The notes under the pieces: model-generated
What the model was told of the DNA's origin: nothing
The model's input: the letters and a program-made list of their open reading frames with translations, nothing else
Database searches by the model: none
Shown: piece by piece, positions 1 through 5,500 of the stretch
How the letters are laid out: each line of letters begins with the position of its first letter
Numbering within the stretch: position 1 is the stretch's first letter
Made by a program: the position numbers and the translations under genes
Assembly (NCBI GenBank): GCA_002409965.1
Contig: DHON01000078.1
Location: forward strand, 1-7,813
DNA from: Firmicutes bacterium UBA5389
GTDB lineage: Bacteria; Bacillota; DTU025
Length of the DNA: 7,813 bases
Direction of reading: 5' to 3'

Positions 1-6
1 TAGGAG

Positions 7-273
7 TTGAGGGCCCAGGCCCAGATCGCTGTCGCCTATGGACTGGACTCGGCGTCCGAGCCGAACAGGCTCTACGTTACTATCGATGGAGTGATGGCAA
101 GAGGGCGGCGGCCAAGCCTCCCCCCAAAACGTCCAGAGAGTGTATTGCCTGTGCCAGTCCCAGGTTACGGCACCCCAATCCCCGTGCTGATTCCTTGTTC
201 CCGATTGCTGGAAGCCAATATCACAACGTCAGAGCTGACCACTCTGGTATCTCAACCGCAGAAGTCTGGGTAA
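7..273 (+). pseudogene. Unassigned reading frame, possible transposase remnant
   Basis: An 88-codon frame opens at a TTG just after an in-frame TAG at the window edge and ends in TAA. I do not recognise a whole protein. Residues 8-33 include RLYVTIDGVMARG, which loosely resembles the stretch around the first catalytic Asp-Gly of ISKra4/UPF0236-type transposases, where an aromatic/Tyr-Val-x-x-Asp-Gly pattern is common. After that point the frame turns into a Pro-rich, low-information tail that looks non-coding. The likeliest readings are a truncated remnant whose 5' part lies outside the window, or a chance frame. No convincing ribosome binding site precedes the TTG. This is a resemblance from memory, so confidence is low. 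Confidence 0.22.
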
Positions 274-305
274 TACTTGGGTTAGCCGGGCCAGCAGCGG
301 CCACG

Positions 306-313
306 AAAGGAGA
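306..313 (+). promoter_or_regulatory. Ribosome binding site fixing the TTG start of the methyltransferase
   Basis: AAAGGAGA lies 6 nt before the TTG at 320. It is the only strong Shine-Dalgarno sequence near the 5' end of this frame and supports the TTG as the true start. Confidence 0.75.
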
Positions 314-319
314 CCAGGC

Positions 320-1051
320 TTGACCTCCCAGAACTCGCAGAAACCCCGAGACATCCCGGATCACATTCTACGGGCCCATCGTCTATTCTCGATGATCGCG
401 CCTGTATACGACCTTGTGCTGGCTCGTTCCATGACTCGAGTGTACCGAAAGGCAGTGGATCTGCTTCTCCAGACCGACCTGCACGCATCCGGACCCGGGT
501 CGACGCTGCCGATGCTGCCGACGCTGTCGACGCTGCAACCTCCGCCCACTGAGCCGATGCCGCCGGCGCCGACCGCCCTGGATGTAGGAACCGGTACTGG
601 TCTCTTCGCCTCCGAGCTCGCAAGGAGCGGATTCCAAGTCACGGCCATCGACTCTTGCAGTGCAATGCTGCAGATCGCCAAACATCACCGACCTCGCGCA
701 GCAGAGTACATCCAGGCAGAAGCGCACCTTGCATCGCGCCAGCCCGGCGCTCCGTTCGACATCGTGTGTGCGGGAATGCTCCTCCACGGTCTGCCTCGCC
801 ATTACCGAACAGAAGTCCTCGTCGACATGATCCATGCGGCCTGCAAAGCCGTGGTAATCGTAGACTACATCCCCCCCGGCAATCTCATCGCAGCTGCCGT
901 CGAACGTCTTGAGGGCAGCTGCTACAGAGGCTTCCTGCACGAATTCAGCGATGACCTCGCATGTGTTGCGGCAAATGCCCTAGTCTACCCACTTACGGCC
1001 GCCTGCGCACTCTATGTCCTGCCCCTGTCGCATCTTCCCCGGGGTCACTGA
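320..1051 (+). CDS. Class I SAM-dependent methyltransferase (UbiE/MenG-like)
   Basis: A 243-residue protein of the class I (Rossmann-fold) SAM-dependent methyltransferases. The N-terminus (residues about 19-33, HRLFSMIAPVYDLV) resembles the 'F..iAp.YD' opening of UbiE/MenG-type enzymes. Motif I, LDVGTGTG, is at residues 87-94 and binds SAM. The acidic residue closing strand beta-2 is D111 in VTAID. FDIVCAGMLLHGL (146-158) fits motif post-II/IV, and VVIVDYIPP (178-186) the next strand. The methyl acceptor cannot be told from sequence, and its neighbours give no menaquinone context. The TTG start is fixed by AAAGGAGA 6 nt upstream. Residues 57-84 form a Pro/Thr/Leu/Met-rich insert, encoded partly by 9-bp tandem repeats, between the N-terminal helix and motif I. 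The last 7 bp overlap the end of the convergent ABC permease gene. No clear promoter or terminator was found. Confidence 0.85.
   Translation: MTSQNSQKPRDIPDHILRAHRLFSMIAPVYDLVLARSMTRVYRKAVDLLLQTDLHASGPGSTLPMLPTLSTLQPPPTEPMPPAPTALDVGTGTGLFASELARSGFQVTAIDSCSAMLQIAKHHRPRAAEYIQAEAHLASRQPGAPFDIVCAGMLLHGLPRHYRTEVLVDMIHAACKAVVIVDYIPPGNLIAAAVERLEGSCYRGFLHEFSDDLACVAANALVYPLTAACALYVLPLSHLPRGH
500..535 (+). repeat. 9-bp tandem repeat (4 units) inside the methyltransferase gene
   Basis: Four consecutive 9-bp units with consensus YCGACGCTG: TCGACGCTG, CCGATGCTG, CCGACGCTG, TCGACGCTG. They are in frame and encode (S/P)-(T/M)-L four times (residues 61-72). The array sits in a Pro-rich insert directly before SAM motif I. 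Because the unit is a multiple of three, copy-number change would not shift the frame. Confidence 0.85.
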
Positions 1052-1881
1052 GCTCCGGCGCCGGGCGCGATCTCAACGCTTTTCATGCGCCATATCGTCA
1101 CCGACACCAACACCGCAACCTGCACCGCCAGCGCTGCAGCCAGAACCCAGCCGTTGATCTCACTTCCCTTTCCGCCGGCCGCCATCATGGCCCCAGCCCC
1201 GGGAATCGTCCCCGTCCCAGTCCCCAGTGACTTGTTCGCGGCATCTACCAGGCCGTATGCCACAATAGACTTCCATCGCGGCAATGATGCCATGATCGGC
1301 TCCACATAGCTTGCGACAAGAGCGGCTAACCCGGCCGCGAGCGGCTTCGCAAATAGTGCGCTCGCGAATACGACAATCACCACTCTTGTCGCGAAGTAGG
1401 CGGCAAGCAGGCCCGCCGACCGCGCAGCCGCGGCAACGCCCGGATCACTGCCCGGGAACAAAACAACCGAGTAGTAGTAGTTCAGCATGGCTCCGGCGAA
1501 CACGATCGCCGATACCGCCGCCCCGTAGTGCACAAGCTTGGCCCCGACAACCCCTGCCATGCTCGCGCCCTGTGATACCGGATACACGAGCTTCCCCTGG
1601 AGGCGCTCGTCTGCAAGCACGCCCATGAGGACGAAGGCAATCGCCATATTGCCAAGCTGGTAGATGTTCTTGATGTAGTTCTGCACTGAGTAGACCGCAT
1701 CGAACTCCATAAGCTCCTTCGGAAAGCCGGGCATCTGGCTTTCGATGATGCTGGGCATGAGCTTGAGCATGATCGGGGTAGACAGTGCAAAGAACCCGAA
1801 AAACGCGCCCAGGATCAGATACTTGCTCTGCCTGGACGATTCCATTTGCTCCTTCTTGAGATATGCTGTGAATGTGCTCAT
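1045..1881 (-). CDS. yxlG: ABC-2 type transporter permease (YxlG-like), last gene of the sigma operon
   Basis: A 278-residue integral membrane protein, the permease of the ABC exporter whose ATPase is encoded just upstream. Likely membrane helices are at about residues 21-41, 72-90, 108-135, 155-175, 177-199 and 242-264, which suits the six-helix ABC-2 fold. The loop ADERLQGKLVYPVSQGAS (90-107) matches the cytoplasmic 'E..G.l...P.s' coupling segment typical of ABC-2 permeases. A Gly/Ala-rich loop (220-240) precedes the last helix. The ATG overlaps the ATPase stop (ATGA), so translation is probably coupled; GGTGA lies upstream within the ATPase gene. Position and partner match B. subtilis yxlG, the last gene of the sigY operon. 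The substrate is unknown. The stop overlaps the convergent methyltransferase gene by 7 bp, and no terminator is visible beyond it. Confidence 0.85.
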   Translation of the reverse strand: MSTFTAYLKKEQMESSRQSKYLILGAFFGFFALSTPIMLKLMPSIIESQMPGFPKELMEFDAVYSVQNYIKNIYQLGNMAIAFVLMGVLADERLQGKLVYPVSQGASMAGVVGAKLVHYGAAVSAIVFAGAMLNYYYSVVLFPGSDPGVAAAARSAGLLAAYFATRVVIVVFASALFAKPLAAGLAALVASYVEPIMASLPRWKSIVAYGLVDAANKSLGTGTGTIPGAGAMMAAGGKGSEINGWVLAAALAVQVAVLVSVTIWRMKSVEIAPGAGAQ

Positions 1882-2795
1882 CTGCTGTTCACCAGCCTAA
1901 CGAAGATATCCTCAAGGCTCGGCTGCCTCACGCTGTATGATGCCACACCCGCATCTAGACTGGCGAGGGCGTGCAGGAGTTCCCGCTTCCCGGGTTCGAG
2001 GTCGCGCATGAAGACTGACAGCCTGTCGCCGTCCAGCGCTGCCCGGTCGACGTGAGAAGCGCTCGTGATCTCTGCGGGCACCGACTCAAGCGCTCGATCG
2101 AACACGATGTCCACAACCGGCTGGATGTAGCGCTCGCGCAGACGGGCCATACTATCCGCCGCCACTACCACCCCGTCCTTGATAATCGCCACCGAATCGC
2201 AGACCCTCTCTACATCAGCCAAGATGTGGGTCGAGAGAAACACCGTCATCCCGGCATCGCGCATCCGTGCGACGAGGGTAATCACATCCAGCCTCCCCTG
2301 AGGGTCCAGAGCGGAAGTCGGCTCGTCAAGGAGTAGCAGCCTGGGTCGGTTGTAGATGGCGGCAGCCATGCCCAGCCGCTGTTTCATGCCTCGCGAGTAT
2401 CCCCCGATCCTTCTGCGCCCGGCCTCGGTGAGGCCCACCGTATCGAGAAGCTCATCCGCCCGCGCCCTGTTCGCGGCGGGGGTAAGCCCCGAAACATCCC
2501 CGATGAAGAGCAGGTATTCCCGGGCCGTCATGTAGCCGTAGAACGCCGGCGACTCTGGAAGGTAGCCCACCACCCCTCGCAGGCCGGACCGGTTGCGGCG
2601 TAGGTCCATGCCGTCTATGGTCACAGTACCTGAATCGAACTCTATCAGACCGGCGATTATGTTCATCGCAGTGGTCTTGCCTGCTCCGTTCGGGCCCAGG
2701 AAGCCGAACACCTGGCCCGACGTCACCTGAAAGGTCACCTCGCGCAATGCCCGAGTCTGCGCATACGATTTCGAAAGCGCCTCTACATTGAGCAT
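1878..2795 (-). CDS. yxlF: ABC transporter ATP-binding protein (YxlF-like)
   Basis: A 305-residue ATPase that powers the adjacent ABC-2 permease, acting on the cytoplasmic face of the membrane. All core motifs are present: Walker A GPNGAGKTT (34-42), ABC signature YSRGMKQR (133-140), Walker B LLLLDE (153-158), D-loop SALD (161-164) and switch His H190 in LSTHIL. The Q-loop position carries Glu (E81 in YLPES), a substitution common in the CcmA/NatA-like exporter ATPases. Residues from about 220 form the C-terminal extension usual in this subfamily, ending in 'PSLEDIFVRLV'. The ATG is separated from the preceding PLDc_N gene by 4 nt, with a modest GGAAGAG-type site upstream, and the stop overlaps the permease start (ATGA). 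It corresponds to yxlF in the sigY operon. The transported substrate cannot be inferred. Confidence 0.93.
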   Translation of the reverse strand: MLNVEALSKSYAQTRALREVTFQVTSGQVFGFLGPNGAGKTTAMNIIAGLIEFDSGTVTIDGMDLRRNRSGLRGVVGYLPESPAFYGYMTAREYLLFIGDVSGLTPAANRARADELLDTVGLTEAGRRRIGGYSRGMKQRLGMAAAIYNRPRLLLLDEPTSALDPQGRLDVITLVARMRDAGMTVFLSTHILADVERVCDSVAIIKDGVVVAADSMARLRERYIQPVVDIVFDRALESVPAEITSASHVDRAALDGDRLSVFMRDLEPGKRELLHALASLDAGVASYSVRQPSLEDIFVRLVNSR

Positions 2796-2799
2796 ATGA

Positions 2800-3009
2800 T
2801 CAGTCTCTCTTCCGTCCGAATATCAGGTATGCAATCGACCCGAGCCCCGAAACGACCAGTATGATCAGCGCCCACGCCCATCTGGGCAGAGCCCTCGGTT
2901 CGGTTCGGGCAAGCGAAACGAGGCAGTATATCTTAAGCGCCACTTCCGCCACGATCAGCGGCGCGAGCAGTTTCAGCAGCTCTGTGAGGGACATGCCTGC
3001 AAAGGCCAT
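2800..3009 (-). CDS. yxlE: PLDc_N domain small membrane protein (YxlE-like)
   Basis: A 69-residue protein made almost entirely of a PLDc_N (phospholipase D N-terminal, non-catalytic) domain: helix 1 at about residues 10-34, helix 2 at about 43-64, and the family's closing signature GSIAYLIFGRKRD. There is no HKD catalytic motif, so it is not a phospholipase. The frame remains open up to 3099, but I chose the ATG at 3007-3009 because AAAGGAGG lies 9 nt before it and because the upstream extension overlaps the preceding gene and is not membrane-like. The resulting size is close to B. subtilis YxlE. It starts 1 nt after the YxlD-like stop and ends 4 nt before the ATPase. In B. subtilis the equivalent gene belongs to the sigY operon. 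A role as a small regulator or accessory of the ABC exporter is inference. Confidence 0.85.
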   Translation of the reverse strand: MAFAGMSLTELLKLLAPLIVAEVALKIYCLVSLARTEPRALPRWAWALIILVVSGLGSIAYLIFGRKRD

Positions 3010-3010
3010 T

Positions 3011-3280
3011 CTAGTTCTCCTCCTTTCTCGTTGATCCACAGTAAGGACAGATCCTTGCCTCCCGGGGAATCGACTTGAGGCGCTGAGTGCATCTGACATT
3101 GCCGCGTCTTGTAACGAGAATGTACACTATGAGGGACGACGGGACGTTGACAAGCCCGAACAACCCCCACAGCCACGCGTATCCCTCGCCGCGCCGGCGC
3201 GCGTCGCGGAATATCCAAGTGGCCTGCGCAACCAGCAGCGCGCCCAGCAGCACCCAGAGAATCGGATGGAACGTACTCAC
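3011..3280 (-). CDS. yxlD: YxlD-like two-helix membrane protein with degenerate zinc ribbon
   Basis: An 89-residue protein with two membrane helices (about residues 6-23 and 34-56) joined by the basic loop FRDARRRGEGYAW, a pattern shared by YxlD and related PLDc_N-like small proteins. The C-terminal 30 residues look like a zinc ribbon of the 'CPxC...CPYCG' kind, but only C64 of the first knuckle remains (sequence RCTQRL), while the second, C78-P-Y-C81-G, is intact. Metal binding is therefore doubtful. The GTG start at 3278-3280 overlaps the anti-sigma stop as GTGA, and AGAGGTGAT lies 5 nt upstream, so translation is probably coupled. In B. subtilis YxlD is reported as a negative regulator of SigY; by position this protein may do the same, holding the sigma factor at the membrane with the ZAS protein. 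The zinc-ribbon tail is longer than I would expect for B. subtilis YxlD. Confidence 0.75.
   Translation of the reverse strand: MSTFHPILWVLLGALLVAQATWIFRDARRRGEGYAWLWGLFGLVNVPSSLIVYILVTRRGNVRCTQRLKSIPREARICPYCGSTRKEEN
3019..3026 (-). promoter_or_regulatory. Ribosome binding site deciding the start of the YxlE-like gene
   Basis: AAAGGAGG on the minus strand, 9 nt before the ATG at 3009. It lies at the 3' end of the YxlD-like gene and is why the PLDc_N gene is started at 3009 rather than at the more upstream in-frame codon at 3099. Confidence 0.8.
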
Positions 3281-3744
3281 ATGTCATCACCTCTTCGTGC
3301 GCGCAGTACGTGTATTGGCAGGTAGAACAGGGCTATTCCTGAGAACCCGGCAACCTGAAGAGCCAGAAACGCATGTGGACTACGCGCCAGAAGCGGAGTC
3401 CACACAGCGGCGAGGATGCCTGCGGCACTCAACGCGAATATCCCAACCGTCCTACGCTCTCGGGCCATCCTAAGCTTGACTCCACGCTCGATAGTCGAGC
3501 TGAGCCGCGCCCAGTCGGGCGATGCGCCTGCAACGGCGCCGCTTGAGGCTGCGCTCTCGACGCCGGGCAAGGGAGTGCAGTCGTCGCGCTGCGCCGAAAG
3601 CACAACAGCGATGTCGGCAAGAGCCCCGACATAGTCGCGGCATTCGGAGCACTCTTCCAGATGTCTCGCGATGTCGCCCATACTCGCGTTGGCATACACC
3701 ATATCGAGCAACGCCTCTCGAACCTTCTCGCACTCCCTGTTCAT
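3277..3744 (-). CDS. Zinc-binding (ZAS) membrane anti-sigma factor
   Basis: A 155-residue anti-sigma factor, probably the direct partner of the ECF sigma factor encoded just upstream. The N-terminal cytoplasmic part carries the ZAS/zf-HC2 signature H28-x3-C32-x2-C35 (HLEECSEC), which in this family coordinates zinc together with an upstream ligand (C5 is a candidate) and clamps the sigma factor. A low-complexity Ser/Ala/Gly linker (about 62-76) follows, then two membrane helices at about 99-119 and 124-147 and a short basic tail. The ATG overlaps the sigma stop (ATGA), and AGGAGGGG (3751-3758) lies 6 nt upstream inside the sigma gene, indicating coupled, stoichiometric synthesis. It occupies the place of yxlC in the sigY operon. 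I leave the symbol blank because I cannot establish that YxlC has the same zinc motif. Confidence 0.87.
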   Translation of the reverse strand: MNRECEKVREALLDMVYANASMGDIARHLEECSECRDYVGALADIAVVLSAQRDDCTPLPGVESAASSGAVAGASPDWARLSSTIERGVKLRMARERRTVGIFALSAAGILAAVWTPLLARSPHAFLALQVAGFSGIALFYLPIHVLRARRGDDM

Positions 3745-4274
3745 ATCAAGCCCCTCCTGGCGATTTCGCGCCTGAGCATTTGGACCGAATCATGAAGCCT
3801 TGACCGCACCGTTCCCACAGGGCAACCAACCGCGTCGGCTATTTCCTGATATGTGAACCCGTAATAGTGTTTCAACACGAACACCTGCCTCTTGTCAGCG
3901 CTCAGCGCACCGAGCAGGCTTGCAGCATCGCTCGTCGCCAGGCGCCCGAGAGCGAGGTCCTCCGCACTGTCGACACCGGCGATGCTCACATGCTCAGTTG
4001 GCAGCTCGCGCCGCGCGCATCGCAATCGATTCCTGTACGTGTTCAGGGCAGTGGTAATGAGCCATGTGGAGAACTTGGCGCGCGGTTCGTACTTCTCCAG
4101 GTTCACGATGGCCCGCAACACCGCATCCTGCGCGACATCCTCCGCGGCACGAGCGTCCCCGGTTATGCGAACAAGAGCCCCGAGGAGCAACGGGTAGTTC
4201 ACTCGGAACAGTTCCTCCAGTGCGTCTCGGTCATTGCGCTTGGCGCGCTCCACAAGCAACGTCTCGTCGGGCAT
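3741..4274 (-). CDS. sigY: ECF (group 4) RNA polymerase sigma factor, SigY-like
   Basis: A 177-residue extracytoplasmic-function sigma factor with only regions 2 and 4. Region 2 spans about residues 20-87 and contains AAEDVAQDAVLRAI (43-56, region 2.2) and FSTWLITTALNTYRNRLR (68-85, regions 2.3/2.4, -10 melting and recognition). Region 4 spans about 116-170 with the helix-turn-helix YQEIADAVGCPVGTVRSRLHDS (142-163), which reads the -35 element. The linker of about 30 residues is typical. No C-terminal extension is present. The ATG at 4272-4274 is preceded by GGTGAAAG about 9 nt away. It is the first gene of a six-gene operon in the same order as B. subtilis sigY-yxlCDEFG, and a candidate ECF promoter lies just upstream, suggesting autoregulation. 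Assignment to SigY rests mainly on gene order; the sigma family is certain. Confidence 0.92.
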   Translation of the reverse strand: MPDETLLVERAKRNDRDALEELFRVNYPLLLGALVRITGDARAAEDVAQDAVLRAIVNLEKYEPRAKFSTWLITTALNTYRNRLRCARRELPTEHVSIAGVDSAEDLALGRLATSDAASLLGALSADKRQVFVLKHYYGFTYQEIADAVGCPVGTVRSRLHDSVQMLRREIARRGLI

Positions 4275-4309
4275 CCTGCTCTTTCACCCCGCTCCCTCTA
4301 CTTGTTGAA

Positions 4310-4332
4310 CACGATAGGTGCGCGAAAAGTTC
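4310..4332 (-). promoter_or_regulatory. Candidate autoregulated ECF promoter of the sigma operon
   Basis: On the minus strand GAAC (plus 4329-4332) is followed after 15 nt by CGTG (plus 4310-4313). This resembles ECF promoters of Bacillus, which have an AAC core at -35 and CGT at -10 spaced about 16 nt. A start about 6-8 nt beyond the -10 would leave a leader of roughly 30 nt before the sigma ATG. The match is visual only, and the sigma factor's own specificity is not known. Confidence 0.5.
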
Positions 4333-4345
4333 GGTGCACCTATCG
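4312..4345. repeat. Perfect 10-bp inverted repeat over the sigma promoter
   Basis: CGATAGGTGC (4312-4321) and its exact complement GCACCTATCG (4336-4345) flank a 14-nt spacer that contains the candidate -35 GAAC. One arm abuts the candidate -10. A dyad of this size over a promoter suggests an operator for a dimeric regulator; in RNA it could form only if transcription began further upstream. A smaller dyad, CGCAT-ACCC-ATGCG, follows at 4347-4360. Confidence 0.8.
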
Positions 4346-4389
4346 GCGCATACCCATGCGTTCTCGTATCTAGAGGCTCGATTCTTGCG

Positions 4390-4430
4390 AAAAAGCAAGC
4401 CCCGGATGCCAATACTTCGGGAGCTTGCTT
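4390..4430 (-). terminator. Rho-independent terminator of the LCCL gene
   Basis: Reading the minus strand, AAGCAAGC pairs with GCTTGCTT (plus 4423-4430 with 4393-4400). The stem is extended by CCCG/CGGG with one bulged base, encloses a loop of about 11 nt, and ends in TTTTT (plus 4390-4394) then CGC. It lies 95 nt past the LCCL gene stop and about 45 nt before the sigma promoter dyad, so it insulates the two transcription units. Confidence 0.75.
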
Positions 4431-4524
4431 AGGCGCTCTTCAGTCTATCCTAGTAGATGTCTGGCCCCCATGCCATCATAGTCAGGTGTATGTAGGGATC
4501 ATCTGCCCTGGGAACACGAGTACA
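4431..4524. other. Untranslated trailer between the LCCL gene and its terminator
   Basis: No reading frame, repeat or promoter was recognised in these 94 bases. On the minus strand they form the 3' untranslated part of the LCCL transcript. Confidence 0.5.
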
Positions 4525-5382
4525 CTAATCGCCTGTATCGTAGCGCTCCACTATTCTGTAGCTTCCGCCATATTGCCAAAAATCGGAGCTCCTGACTCCA
4601 TTACGGGTGCTGCCTACATACTTGTCCTGCCCCGGAAGAAACATCACGCCGATGATCCCCGTCTCGCCGTCCTTGAGAAATCCGGCATGCACCGCCGCCG
4701 CGGCCAGCTCAGAATCATCCGTGTAGACCTCTGTTCCCCAGACCGAACCTCGCGACGTGCCGGTGACTCGGAAGTAGAGGACCTCTCCGTGCCTGTCTCT
4801 GAATTGAGTCATCCAGTCAGGGTCAGGCAGCACGTACATGCCCTTCGAAGTGTTGCGAGATACCTGGTAACTAGCTGAATAGGATCCATAAGACCCACTG
4901 GTAACCCCGTTCGCAGAGCTTCCTTTGTAGCTGCTCTGGCCGGGCAACACGGTCACGTCTACTACTCCCCACTCGCCCGCCCGGAGCGCGCCGGCATGCA
5001 CTGCAGCCACTGCCAGGCTAGAATCATGGGTGTACAGTCCAGTACCCCATACACTCCCGCTCGACGCTCCCTTAACATAGAAGGTGAACGTCTCTCCTAT
5101 CCTACCCTCGTATCCCCGCAGGTTCTTCGGAGCAAATAGCACGGAGATGATCGTCTTGGGCTCGGCAACACTGAGCTGGCCCGCGATGAGTTGCCTGTTC
5201 TCCTTCAGACTGGCTAGCAACGACTGAAGATCGGCGATGGACTTCTCCAGATTCTCAATGATTTGATCAAGTTCCACAAGGGACTGCAGATCCCTCGACC
5301 CCTCGGCGCTGAGAACTGGTGAGCTGAGTGTGAGGCACGCTGCCAGTAGAAGTGCGATCAACGTGGTGGTCCGCAAATGCAT
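4525..5382 (-). CDS. Secreted protein with coiled coil and two cysteine-free LCCL domains
   Basis: A 285-residue exported protein. Residues 1-26 are a signal sequence: basic HLR, a hydrophobic core TTLIALLLAACLTLSSPVLSA, and then either signal peptidase I cleavage near LSA-EG or lipoprotein processing at LAA-C16, the only cysteine in the protein. Residues about 30-72 are a Leu/Ile-heptad coiled coil. Two homologous LCCL-type domains follow (about 83-175 and 184-280), each with GSVWGT-x2-YT-x-D-S, an A-AAVHAG block, a LPGQ-x-x-Y-x-GS stretch and NGV-x-S. The four cysteines of classical animal LCCL domains are absent. The function is unknown; an envelope carbohydrate- or lipid-binding role is inference. 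I chose the ATG at 5380-5382 because GGGAGG lies 7 nt upstream. ATG at 5395-5397 with AAAGG upstream is possible and would add five residues. A terminator at 4390-4430 ends the transcript before the sigma operon. Confidence 0.8.
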   Translation of the reverse strand: MHLRTTTLIALLLAACLTLSSPVLSAEGSRDLQSLVELDQIIENLEKSIADLQSLLASLKENRQLIAGQLSVAEPKTIISVLFAPKNLRGYEGRIGETFTFYVKGASSGSVWGTGLYTHDSSLAVAAVHAGALRAGEWGVVDVTVLPGQSSYKGSSANGVTSGSYGSYSASYQVSRNTSKGMYVLPDPDWMTQFRDRHGEVLYFRVTGTSRGSVWGTEVYTDDSELAAAAVHAGFLKDGETGIIGVMFLPGQDKYVGSTRNGVRSSDFWQYGGSYRIVERYDTGD

Positions 5383-5389
5383 CGGTAGT

Positions 5390-5395
5390 CCTCCC
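5390..5395 (-). promoter_or_regulatory. Ribosome binding site favouring the internal ATG of the LCCL gene
   Basis: GGGAGG on the minus strand, 7 nt before the ATG at 5382. It overlaps the alternative upstream ATG (5395-5397), which has only AAAGG at 5-nt spacing. The downstream start also gives the more typical signal peptide. Confidence 0.6.
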
Positions 5396-5471
5396 ATCAC
5401 TGCCTTTCGGGCCCATTTGTTCTTGGAATTCGACGTGGGCTGTATAGTCCCTTTATTCGTGTCGCACCTGG

Positions 5472-5500
5472 TTCATGTAAAAATCATGCTAATATGTAAT
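5472..5500 (+). promoter_or_regulatory. Candidate sigma-A promoter for the radical SAM gene
   Basis: TTCATG (5472-5477) and TGTAAT (5495-5500) are spaced by 17 nt. The -10 matches TATAAT at five of six positions, but the -35 is poor (three of six). It is the best plus-strand candidate upstream of the gene at 5572. Confidence 0.3.

Noticed and set aside
271..276. TAATAC as the -10 of a methyltransferase promoter
   Set aside because: No acceptable -35 lies 16-18 nt upstream.
383..940. Long minus-strand frame (185 codons) opposite the methyltransferase
   Set aside because: It is an antisense shadow of a gene with clear SAM motifs; its product is Arg/His-rich with no recognisable domain and no ribosome binding site.
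1055..1064. CCGGCGCCGG palindrome near the convergent gene ends as a bidirectional terminator
   Set aside because: There is no T-run on either side, and palindromes of this kind are expected by chance in GC-rich coding sequence.
2621..2641. Glu instead of Gln near the ATPase Q-loop as an inactivating change
   Set aside because: YLPE is frequent in functional CcmA/NatA-type exporter ATPases, and all other catalytic motifs are intact.
3010..3099. Longer start for the PLDc_N gene at 3099
   Set aside because: AAAGGAGG points to the ATG at 3009, and the extra 30 residues overlap the YxlD-like gene and are not part of the domain.
3087..3473. Plus-strand frame of 128 codons across the anti-sigma and YxlD-like genes
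   Set aside because: It lies antisense to two well-supported overlapping genes and has no domain or initiation signal.
4318..4878. Plus-strand frame of 186 codons across the sigma promoter, terminator and LCCL 3' end
   Set aside because: It runs through regulatory sequence and antisense to the conserved LCCL domain; no family resemblance.
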